NCBI RefSeq assembly: GCF_000014225.1
Contig: NC_008228.1
Location: forward strand, 2,356,001 to 2,420,000
Reading direction: 5' to 3'
Source: Paraglaciecola sp. T6c
GTDB taxonomy: Bacteria; Pseudomonadota; Gammaproteobacteria; Enterobacterales; Alteromonadaceae
DNA length: 64,000 bases
Positions 56,004-64,000 of the stretch are shown here, one piece after another. The notes below the pieces were generated by a model, which saw only the letters and a list, made by a program, of their open reading frames with translations, was not told the origin of the DNA and did not search any database. The stretch's first letter is position 1. The number at the start of each line of letters is the position of its first letter. The position numbers were made by a program, and so were the translations under genes.

Positions 56004-59000
56004 CTATTTTTTAGCCAGCAGTTGTTTAATCAGTCTTTTCAAAGCGAGAGGTTTAAGCGGTTTTGGTAAATAATGCATTTGCTCATCTATCGCTTGTTGT
56101 CTAATTTGCTCATCTTGGCGCGCAGAGTTAAGAATACTGGGAATGTGTAAGCCAGCTTCGCCAATAAATACTTGCCTGATAGCGTGGGCCACATCTATAC
56201 CGGTTTCACCATGGTCGAGTTGGTAATCGAGTATCATTAAGTCTATCGGCTGATTGAGTAATTGCAGCGCAGTTTTAGTATCTTTGGCTGCAATCACGGT
56301 TGCGCCCCAATCAACTAATAACCGTTGTAGCGCGTCTAGGATCTGAGGCTCGTTATCAACAATCAGCACACGTTTGTTATGTAGCGGCAGGTTAACATCA
56401 TTGCTTCCACGGGCTGCTGTTTTTGGAGAGTTATTTTGTTTATTCCCTATTGGTACGGCGATATCAAATGACGTACCTTTGCCCAGCGTTGAGTGTAACG
56501 TTACAGGGTGATTAAGTAGGGCACTGATACGCTCGACTATGGTTAAACCTAAGCCCAAACCTTGAGCACTAGGGTTGCTGTCTAACTGATGAAACTCCAG
56601 AAATATTTCTTGCTGTTTGTCTTCGGCTATCCCGGCACCGGTATCCATAACACATATTCTAGCCTGACCATTTTGCCTTTTTACGCCCAGTAATATACGC
56701 CCAGAATCGGTATATCGGATAGCATTTGATAATAGGTTTTGTATTATTCTTCTTAGCAACTTAGGGTCGGAGATTACACATAAATTAGCGCGTACATAAG
56801 TTACGCGTAACTTTTTTTGTTCCGCAAGCACTGAAAATTCATTGAGCATGGGGCGTAAAATACTGTCTAACGGAAAGGTTTGTACATGTGGCGTCAACGC
56901 CCCTGATTCTAAACGCGTCATGTCGAGTAACATTGACAGTAAAGACTCAGCATTACTCAGTGAATCGACCAGATTGGAGCTCATCTCTGCCATTTCTCCT
57001 GGGGGCGATTTCTGTTTGAGCATGGCGGCAAACAAGGAAGCCGCATTGAAGGGCTGCATGAGATCATGACCCGCAGCGGCTAAGAACTTGGTTTTGCTGT
57101 CGTTAGCACTTTCCGCATCGCGGCGTGCTTTCTCAAGATCAATATTGGCAATTTGTAGCTGCTCGGTGCGTTCTTGAACCCTGGATTCTAAGCTCGTTTT
57201 AGCCTGTTCAAGTTGCTGCTGAATATTGATGTATTCTGTAATGTCACTGTAGGTGGTAACAAAGCCGCCACCGGGTAATGGACGACCATTTAATTCAATG
57301 ACCTGACCATTCTCTTGATGACGAACATATTTATAGGCGCTGCCTAATTGCATAAAGGCAACGCGCTTTTTAATCTCCATTTCTATATTGCTTTGCCCCG
57401 TGTCGGCGTTATGACCAAATAGTCCTCTTTTGGCATTAAATTCTAGCAATTGATAAATGGACATACCCACTTGTACAAAACCTCTGGGGTAGTTAAACAG
57501 CTCAACATAGCGCTGATTCCATGCGAGCAAATTTAGTTCCCGGTCAAGCACGACTATGCCTTGTTGAATATTCTCCACTGACGATTGGAGTAATTCATGG
57601 TTAAACTGAAAGGTTTGGCTAGCTTCTTCAACCAACTCTACGAGCTCTGACAGCTCAACATCCCGCTTCTCACCGATGGCAGAAAGCAAAATACGCGCAC
57701 TGGCACTGCCTACTTGCCCCGCAAGTTCGCTTTCAATGGTAGATAACAGCTTGGGGCTAGCGTAGCCCGCAAGTTGTACTGGAGTCAGTTTATCCAGTAA
57801 TGCTTGGTGACGCTCAGCCCCCCATACTCTCTCTGTAATGGTTAATAGGTTTGATACTTTTACCGCGTGACCAAAAGGTTGGGTATTGTGAGTAATGGCA
57901 TCGTGTACCATGTTCTGGCTGCGCATACCTTGGATAAAAGACACCAAGAAAAAACACACAATATTGACCCCTAAACTGAATACAAATCCTTGTGCAAGTT
58001 GAATGTCTGAGGGAGCATCGTTGAAATAATAGCTTGCGGTAATACTGGGCCACAATAACCAATACGCCCAGCAAAGGAAGCCACTGGCCAGAGCCAACTG
58101 CGCGGCTAATCTGGTGCCCCGTTTCCAGTATAAACCGAGTAATAGGATAGGAAATGTTTGCGACAACAGCGCTATCGCGATAACTCCACTTTGCACCAAC
58201 GATGCCGATTGACTGATATTAACGTGATAAAAATAAGCCACTCCTAATACGACTAACACTGTGGCGCGTCGAATGAGTAAGATACTACTGGGTTTTAAGC
58301 GGTGTCGCTGTTGGGTGCGTAACTGCAACGTTAACCACAATGGGGTGGCGATGTTATTGGATATCATGACACCCATAGCAAGGGTGGCCACTATGATCAT
58401 GCTGGTCGCCGCTGCGAGCCCACCAATGAAGGCAATAATGGTGACCCATGCATTTCCTGACGCCACAGGTAAGGCAAGAGCGTAAGTGTCTGTGCTGACA
58501 CTGCCTTCAGGAAAGAGCATGTGCCCAGCTAGGGCAATGGGTAGCACGAATAATGTCATGCCTAATAAATACAAAGGGAACAGCCAACGGGCGGTGGTGA
58601 TTTCTTTGTCACCATTGTTTTCGATAAAATTGATATGAAATTGCCGGGGCAAGCAGAACATCGAACAAACCCCAAGCAGCATTTGACTGGCGTAGACCCA
58701 CACTCCTGAATCTGCGTTGATGGTTTCGCTCGCGCGTTGGTGTAACTGTGCTTTTCCTAACAAGTCAAATACACCGTCATATAAACTGTAACAAACGAAC
58801 AGACCTACAATCACTAAACCTGCCAGTTTCACAACAGATTCGAACGCCACCGTGAACATCAAACCTGGATGTTTATCGGTGAGATTGAGGGAGCGTGTTC
58901 CGAACAATACTGCGAAAATCGCCATTAATACTGCTACATAGAAACCTACGCCGTCAGGCCAGAGATTATCCGCTCCTGTTACCACGCGAATACCACCGGT

Positions 59001-59420
59001 TACGGCGTCTAATTGCAACGCGATATAAGGTACAACCCCAATAAAACACAGAAGCGTGACAAGAGCCGCCAAGAAGTGAGACTTGTCGTAACGCAAACTA
59101 AGAAAATCAGCGAGGGAGCTTATATTATGCTGGTGACATACATTGGCCACGCGTCGAAGGATAGGGTGAGCAAATAGGAAAACACAAATCACCCCCATAT
59201 AAGTAGGAATAAAAGCCCACCCATAATGCGCGGCTTGAGTGGTGGTACCGAAAAATGCCCAAGACGTACAATGAACCCCAAGCGCCAGGCTATAGATATA
59301 CGGATGTTGCTGATGGGCTTTTGCACGTTTATCGCCCCAGAAGGCCAATAGAAACAATATCAGTAAGTAGCCAACCACGATGGCCATCAAGGACAAGACA
59401 CTAAACATAGGGATTCGCAT
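56004..59420 (-). CDS. crbS: Sodium:solute symporter-histidine kinase hybrid (CrbS-like)
   Basis: 1138 residues. N-terminal SSS symporter-like domain with about 13 membrane helices (residues about 1-500), a PAS-like domain (about 610-720, ending GGFVTTYSDITEYI), a coiled linker, HisKA (His in LAAAGHDLMQPFNAASLF), HATPase (NLLSNAIRYTD, DTGAGI, GLGLGLTIVERIS) and a C-terminal receiver (phospho-acceptor in LMILDYQLD; Lys in LPKPLKPL). This layout is that of CrbS and CbrA-type sensors, linked to acetate or amino-acid use. Its 3' end abuts the HUH remnant at 55990 but the gene itself is complete. Confidence 0.82.
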   Translation of the reverse strand: MRIPMFSVLSLMAIVVGYLLILFLLAFWGDKRAKAHQQHPYIYSLALGVHCTSWAFFGTTTQAAHYGWAFIPTYMGVICVFLFAHPILRRVANVCHQHNISSLADFLSLRYDKSHFLAALVTLLCFIGVVPYIALQLDAVTGGIRVVTGADNLWPDGVGFYVAVLMAIFAVLFGTRSLNLTDKHPGLMFTVAFESVVKLAGLVIVGLFVCYSLYDGVFDLLGKAQLHQRASETINADSGVWVYASQMLLGVCSMFCLPRQFHINFIENNGDKEITTARWLFPLYLLGMTLFVLPIALAGHMLFPEGSVSTDTYALALPVASGNAWVTIIAFIGGLAAATSMIIVATLAMGVMISNNIATPLWLTLQLRTQQRHRLKPSSILLIRRATVLVVLGVAYFYHVNISQSASLVQSGVIAIALLSQTFPILLLGLYWKRGTRLAAQLALASGFLCWAYWLLWPSITASYYFNDAPSDIQLAQGFVFSLGVNIVCFFLVSFIQGMRSQNMVHDAITHNTQPFGHAVKVSNLLTITERVWGAERHQALLDKLTPVQLAGYASPKLLSTIESELAGQVGSASARILLSAIGEKRDVELSELVELVEEASQTFQFNHELLQSSVENIQQGIVVLDRELNLLAWNQRYVELFNYPRGFVQVGMSIYQLLEFNAKRGLFGHNADTGQSNIEMEIKKRVAFMQLGSAYKYVRHQENGQVIELNGRPLPGGGFVTTYSDITEYINIQQQLEQAKTSLESRVQERTEQLQIANIDLEKARRDAESANDSKTKFLAAAGHDLMQPFNAASLFAAMLKQKSPPGEMAEMSSNLVDSLSNAESLLSMLLDMTRLESGALTPHVQTFPLDSILRPMLNEFSVLAEQKKLRVTYVRANLCVISDPKLLRRIIQNLLSNAIRYTDSGRILLGVKRQNGQARICVMDTGAGIAEDKQQEIFLEFHQLDSNPSAQGLGLGLTIVERISALLNHPVTLHSTLGKGTSFDIAVPIGNKQNNSPKTAARGSNDVNLPLHNKRVLIVDNEPQILDALQRLLVDWGATVIAAKDTKTALQLLNQPIDLMILDYQLDHGETGIDVAHAIRQVFIGEAGLHIPSILNSARQDEQIRQQAIDEQMHYLPKPLKPLALKRLIKQLLAKK

Positions 59421-59531
59421 TTATTATTATATCAATACTCTATCTCGAACATCGTTGATGTAAAAGAGCGTATTTTTATTGATCAGGCGCAATCTTTAGA
59501 CACAATTTTTTTAAAACATCGAAAAAAGACC

Positions 59532-59560
59532 CTTGAAGAGCCTTAAAGCAACCCCATTAA
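59532..59560 (+). promoter_or_regulatory. Sigma-32-type heat-shock promoter of grpE
   Basis: CTTGAAG (59532-59538) and CCCCATTAA (59552-59560), separated by 13 bases, match the heat-shock consensus closely, 51 bp ahead of the grpE start. Confidence 0.75.
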
Positions 59561-59611
59561 TAGCTGCAATCGAATTTAGCTTTAATGTGATATTTAAGAA
59601 CGGAGTGAAAA

Positions 59612-60226
59612 ATGAGTAACGAAGAGCAAGCTCAAAAAGATGACGCCCAGCCGGTCAATGAAGCCGCTATCGACGCCACTGCGGAACAAGCAGATGCAGA
59701 GGTTGAAGAGTTAAGCGCTGAGCAAGCACGTATTCTTGAGCTTGAAGCAGCATTAGCCGCATCGGAAGCCACGTTAGCTGCACAAAAGGACTCAGTTATG
59801 CGTGCCATTGCCGATGCCGACAACGTACGTAAACGTGCTGAAGGCGAAGTCGATAAAGCACGTAAATTTGCCCTTGAAAAGTTCGCATCAGAGCTTTTAC
59901 CCGTTGCAGACAACTTAGAGCGTGCACTGCAAGTGGCAGATAAAGAAAACGAAGCGATTAAACCTGTGATTGAAGGCGTGGACATTACCCTTAAATCATT
60001 TGTGAGCAGCATCGAAAAATTCGGAATGAAAGTTATCGATCCACAGGGAGAAACTTTTAATCCAGAACAGCATCAGGCTATGTCGATGCAAGAAAACGCA
60101 GAATTGCCTGCTAATACAGTGATGGCAGTGATGCAAAAAGGTTACGAATTAAATGGTCGTCTTTTACGTCCAGCAATGGTGATGGTATCCCGTGCCCCTG
60201 AAGGCGGCGTTGATACCCAAGCTTAA
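59612..60226 (+). CDS. grpE: Nucleotide exchange factor GrpE
   Basis: 204 residues. An acidic, Ala- and Glu-rich N-terminal tail (about residues 1-60), the long coiled-coil helix ([45 protein letters not shown]) and the beta-domain with [20 protein letters not shown] and [21 protein letters not shown]. GrpE releases ADP from DnaK. CGGAGTG lies ahead of the ATG. Heads the grpE-dnaK-dnaJ group. Confidence 0.97.
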   Translation: MSNEEQAQKDDAQPVNEAAIDATAEQADAEVEELSAEQARILELEAALAASEATLAAQKDSVMRAIADADNVRKRAEGEVDKARKFALEKFASELLPVADNLERALQVADKENEAIKPVIEGVDITLKSFVSSIEKFGMKVIDPQGETFNPEQHQAMSMQENAELPANTVMAVMQKGYELNGRLLRPAMVMVSRAPEGGVDTQA

Positions 60227-60293
60227 TTCGTGGGCTTTGACTAAAAAATACGAAAAATATTCACAAAAATGGGGAATTTTTTCAATTAGCTAA

Positions 60294-60321
60294 TTGAAAA
60301 CTGATGAAATAACCCCACAAA
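60294..60321 (+). promoter_or_regulatory. Sigma-32-like promoter of dnaK
   Basis: TTGAAAA (60294-60300) and CCCCACAAA (60313-60321), spaced as in heat-shock promoters. The -35 element overlaps a perfect inverted repeat TTTTCAATTAG/CTAATTGAAAA that ends at 60300, which could bear on regulation. Confidence 0.55.
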
Positions 60322-60360
60322 GTGTACAGGCATTATTAAACAAATTTGGAGAAAAACTAA

Positions 60361-62279
60361 TGGGTAGAATCATTGGAATCGACTTAGGTACAACTAACTC
60401 TTGTGTTGCTGTACTTGATGGTGAAAAAGCAAAAGTAATCGAAAACGCTGAAGGCGATCGCACAACTCCCTCAATCATCGCTTACAGCCAAGACGGTGAA
60501 ACATTGGTGGGTCAACCTGCAAAACGTCAGGCTATCACCAACCCTAAAAATACCTTATTCGCGATTAAGCGTCTTATCGGTCGCCGTTTTGAAGATAAAG
60601 AAGTACAGCGTGATATTGACATCATGCCTTTCGATATCATCAAAGCAGATAATGGTGATGCTTGGGTTCAAGCAAAAGACGAGAAATTAGCACCACCGCA
60701 AATCTCTGCTGAAGTTTTGAAAAAAATGAAAAAGACAGCTGAAGATTACCTTGGTGAAGAAGTAACAGCAGCGGTTATCACCGTGCCTGCATACTTCAAC
60801 GATTCACAGCGCCAGGCAACTAAAGATGCAGGCCGTATCGCTGGTCTTGAAGTAAAACGTATTATTAACGAGCCAACAGCCGCTGCACTTGCATACGGCA
60901 TGGATAAGAAAAAAGGCGACAGCGTTGTTGCAGTATACGATTTAGGTGGTGGTACATTCGATATTTCTATCATTGAAATCGATGAAGCTGACGGCGAGCA
61001 TACTTTTGAAGTACTTGCTACCAATGGTGATACACACTTAGGTGGTGAAGATTTCGATAACCAAGTTATCAACTACTTGGTAGAAGAGTTCAAGAAAGAC
61101 TCAGGTATGGATTTACGTAAAGATCCATTAGCGATGCAACGTCTTAAAGAAGCCGGCGAGAAAGCGAAGATTGAATTGTCTTCTGCACAACAAACTGAAG
61201 TGAACTTGCCGTACATTACTGCTGATGCGTCTGGTCCTAAGCACTTAACCATCAAGCTTACTCGTGCAAAACTTGAGTCACTTGTTGAAAAAATGGTTAA
61301 AGCAACCCTTGAGCCACTAAAACAAGCGCTTGCGGATGCTGACTTATCAGTAGGTGATATCAACGATATCATTTTGGTCGGTGGTCAAACGCGTATGCCT
61401 TTAGTACAGAAATACGTAACTGAATTCTTTGGTAAAGAACCAAGAAAAGACGTTAACCCTGACGAAGCAGTTGCGGTAGGTGCAGCCATTCAAGGCGGCG
61501 TATTGTCTGGTGATGTTAAAGACGTATTGTTACTTGACGTAACACCTCTATCACTAGGTATTGAAACAATGGGCGGTGTAATGACTGCCTTGATCGAGAA
61601 GAACACAACTGTACCGACTAAGAAGTCTCAAACCTTCTCTACAGCTGAAGACAACCAGTCAGCGGTTACAGTACATGTACTTCAAGGTGAGCGTAAGCAA
61701 GCTGCTGGCAACAAATCTCTTGGTCAATTCAACCTTGAAGGCATTCGCCCAGCACAGCGCGGCGCGCCACAAATTGAAGTCACCTTCGACATCGATGCTG
61801 ATGGTATCTTGCACGTATCTGCCAAAGATAAAGACACCAACAAAGAGCAGAAAATCACTATCAAGGCTTCTTCTGGCTTGAGTGATGACGAAGTCGAAAA
61901 AATGGTACAGGACGCGGAAGCGAACAAAGAAGCGGACAAGCAGTTCGAAGAAATGGTTCAAGCACGTAACCAAGCTGACGGCCTAATTCACGGTACGCGT
62001 AAGCAAGTGGAAGAAGCTGGTGATGCTTTGTCTGATGAAGATAAAGCAGAAATCGAAGCTGCAGTTGTTGCTCTTGAAGAAGCAGTAAAAGCAGGTGAGA
62101 AAGAAGCTATTGAGTCTAAAACTCAAGAGTTGATTCAAGCTTCTGCGAAGTTGATGGAAGTGGCGCAAGCACAGCAGGCAGCTGCCGGTGCTGAAGGCCA
62201 ACCAGAAGACGCTTCTGCTAAGCAAGACGACGACGTTGTTGATGCCGAGTTCGAAGAAGTAAAAGACGACAAAAAGTAA
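60361..62279 (+). CDS. dnaK: Chaperone DnaK (Hsp70)
   Basis: 638 residues from the ATG at 60361 (TGGAGAAAAACTA ahead); the frame is open upstream to 60294 but without a good start. ATPase domain with [26 protein letters not shown] and [10 protein letters not shown], the linker [15 protein letters not shown], the substrate-binding domain and the C-terminal lid with a [16 protein letters not shown] tail. It folds and protects proteins with DnaJ and GrpE. Highly conserved. Confidence 0.98.
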
Positions 62280-62478
62280 TTTTGTTGACTACATCAGTCC
62301 GAGCGTCTCAACGACGTTAGGGCAAGCTCGGGCGCATGGAGTTAATTCATAGCGCCCGCGTTTGTTTCATAACCTCATGTGTTTTGGCTATCACCAAACT
62401 CGCGACAAGGTATGAAATTGCAATAGAAGAATAGGTAGTCAGCGTTGTGGGCTACAAATATCAGGATAAACAAGCTAT

Positions 62479-63618
62479 ATGTCGAAGCGAGATTATTATG
62501 AAGTGCTGGGTGTCGAGAAGTCGGCTTCCGAGCGCGATATAAAAAAGGCTTACAAGCGCCTTGCGATGAAATACCACCCGGATAGAACTCAGGGTGACAA
62601 AGCCATGGAAGAGAAATTCAAAGAAGTGCAAGAGGCTTATGAAATTCTCACCGACTCGCAGAAACGTGCGGCGTACGACCAATATGGTCATGCGGGCGTT
62701 GATCCGAATCGTGGACATGGTGGCGGTCATGGTGCAGGTGATTTTGGCGACATTTTCGGCGATGTATTTGGCGATATATTTGGTGGTGGTCGCGGTGGCG
62801 GTCGTCAGTCGCGCGCTGCTCGTGGTTCCGATTTACGATACAACCTTGAGCTGAGCCTAGAAGAAGCTGTTCGCGGGAAAAGTGTTGAAATTCGCGTACC
62901 TACTTTGGCTGAATGCGATACTTGTGATGGTTCTGGTGCCAAAAAAGGTTCAAGTGCGAAGACGTGTACCACGTGTCATGGACAAGGCCAAGTGCAAATG
63001 CGCCAAGGCTTTTTTGCTGTACAGCAAGCGTGCCCAACCTGTGGTGGTAAAGGTAAAATCATCACTGATCCGTGTGATGTATGTCACGGCCAAGGACGAG
63101 TTGAGAAAACCAAAACCTTGTCTGTAAAAGTGCCAGCAGGGGTAGATACCGGCGACCGTATACGTCTTTCTAATGAAGGTGAAGCGGGTGAAAACGGTGC
63201 TCCAGCAGGCGACTTATACGTTCAAGTCCATGTTAAGCAGCATAAGATCTTCGAACGTGACGGTAACAACCTGTACTGTGAAGTACCGCTTAGTTTCACT
63301 CGCGCTGCTATCGGTGGGGAAATTGAAGTCCCAACCCTTGAAGGCAAAGTTAAATTGAAGGTCACGCCAGAAACACAAACCGGTAAAATGTTCCGTTTGC
63401 GTAACAAGGGTGTGAAATCTGTACGCAGTGGCAGCGTCGGTGATTTGATCTGCAAAGTGGTTATCGAAACCCCAGTAAACTTAAATAGCCGTCAGAAAGA
63501 ATTGCTTCAAGAGCTCGAAGAATCTATGGGTAAAGGTAAAGAAACCGCTAAGAACCGCCCGAAAGAGAGTGGCTTTTTTGACGGTGTTAAAAAATTCTTT
63601 GATGACTTAACTAACTAG
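62479..63618 (+). CDS. dnaJ: Co-chaperone DnaJ (Hsp40)
   Basis: 379 residues. J domain with the HPD motif (about residues 33-35), a Gly/Phe-rich region, four CxxCxGxG zinc repeats ([32 protein letters not shown]) and the C-terminal substrate domains. It stimulates DnaK ATPase. Separated from dnaK by 199 bases that hold a loose GC-rich inverted repeat but no clear terminator, so cotranscription is possible. Confidence 0.97.
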   Translation: MSKRDYYEVLGVEKSASERDIKKAYKRLAMKYHPDRTQGDKAMEEKFKEVQEAYEILTDSQKRAAYDQYGHAGVDPNRGHGGGHGAGDFGDIFGDVFGDIFGGGRGGGRQSRAARGSDLRYNLELSLEEAVRGKSVEIRVPTLAECDTCDGSGAKKGSSAKTCTTCHGQGQVQMRQGFFAVQQACPTCGGKGKIITDPCDVCHGQGRVEKTKTLSVKVPAGVDTGDRIRLSNEGEAGENGAPAGDLYVQVHVKQHKIFERDGNNLYCEVPLSFTRAAIGGEIEVPTLEGKVKLKVTPETQTGKMFRLRNKGVKSVRSGSVGDLICKVVIETPVNLNSRQKELLQELEESMGKGKETAKNRPKESGFFDGVKKFFDDLTN

Positions 63619-63660
63619 CCACAGTAGCCATACTGCAGTTTAAACCGCTAGTCATTGTTG

Positions 63661-63686
63661 AAAGCCGCTGTAAAGCGGCTTTTTTA
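63661..63686 (+). terminator. Terminator of dnaJ
   Basis: AAAGCCGCT-GTAA-AGCGGCTTT followed by T residues, 43 bases after the stop codon. The following 290 bases hold nothing I recognise except the start of the next gene. Confidence 0.85.
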
Positions 63687-63974
63687 TACCTGCTTGCCCA
63701 ATGTGTGAACGCGATAAACGCTAATGACTGTAAATTTGCATGTATTCAGCTTTGGTTTTTGGTAGCCTAAGTGAGTTGGCACTTTGCATTAATTTTCAGT
63801 ATTTCAATGACCTAGGATACGAAAATGATGCAGAGTAAAAACAGTTATTCACATATTGTTGTATCAGGCAGGTTTATTGCTTCTACTGAATTGAAAGACG
63901 TAGCTTTAGTTTTATAGATAATCAATATATCTATAGGGAATGAATAAACCAAAACACCAAACAGGCGAGGGACT

Positions 63975-64000
63975 ATGAAAAAATTATTAGTAAGTGCAAT
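63975..64000 (+). CDS. Start of a gene cut by the window edge
   Basis: ATG behind GGCGAGGG, reading MKKLLVSA, the beginning of a likely signal peptide. Too short to identify. Confidence 0.4.

Noticed and set aside
62299-62331. CCGAGC/GCTCGG hairpin after dnaK as a terminator
   Set aside because: The loop is about 21 bases and there is no T-tract; dnaJ may be cotranscribed.

Overview
The window comes from a marine gammaproteobacterium of the Alteromonadales, most like Paraglaciecola/Glaciecola/Alteromonas. The reasons are the agar-type sugar locus (GH50, GH117), the SapC/tryptophan-halogenase/TonB-receptor gene set, YggL, DUF2986 and DUF3465 proteins, and a CrbS/CrbR-like pair beside grpE-dnaK-dnaJ. 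The assignment is from protein families only; no rRNA or tRNA gene was seen.

Layout. 1-2.8 kb: 3' part of a GH13 pullulanase. 3.3-14.3 kb: an array of integron gene cassettes with no integrase in the window. Each cassette carries one small, AT-rich orphan gene and most are separated by attC sites. The array is heavily invaded by an IS10-like IS4-family element (two full copies, one remnant), an IS110-family element with a candidate bridge RNA, an HUH (Y1/RAYT-like) transposase element plus a short non-autonomous copy, and the 3' end of a group II intron. 14.5-19.9 kb: ordinary chromosomal genes (yggL, DUF2986, DUF3465, a flavin amine oxidase, a Coa1-like membrane protein, a coiled-coil protein).

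20-39.5 kb: a sugar-utilisation region. It has an IclR regulator divergent from a PhyH dioxygenase and a beta-propeller gene, SapC and a tryptophan-halogenase-like flavoprotein, a cadherin-like lipoprotein, a large TonB-dependent receptor, an operon of MFS porter, KDG-type kinase and GH117 anhydrogalactosidase, and a divergent GH50 beta-agarase lipoprotein. Five exact copies of the palindrome TTGTTAACAA were found, all in the promoter regions of this block, so these genes probably form one regulon for agar or agarose oligosaccharides. Import would be through the TonB receptor, cleavage by GH50 and GH117, uptake by the MFS porter, and phosphorylation of a keto-deoxy sugar acid by the kinase.

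39.8-44.5 kb: a type IV pilin-like protein, a leucine-rich-repeat protein kinase, a small conserved protein and a periplasmic catalase-peroxidase. 44.5-51.5 kb: a poly-3-hydroxybutyrate utilisation cluster (secreted depolymerase, secreted hydrolase, GntP permease, 3-hydroxybutyrate dehydrogenase) divergent from a second TonB receptor. 51.8-59.4 kb: a LuxR-type response regulator and a symporter-histidine kinase hybrid (CrbR/CrbS-like) separated by a CPA1 antiporter and by a lone integron-like cassette (DUF2214) that is itself followed by IS110 and HUH-element remnants. 59.5-63.7 kb: grpE-dnaK-dnaJ with sigma-32-like promoters. The last 26 bases begin another gene.
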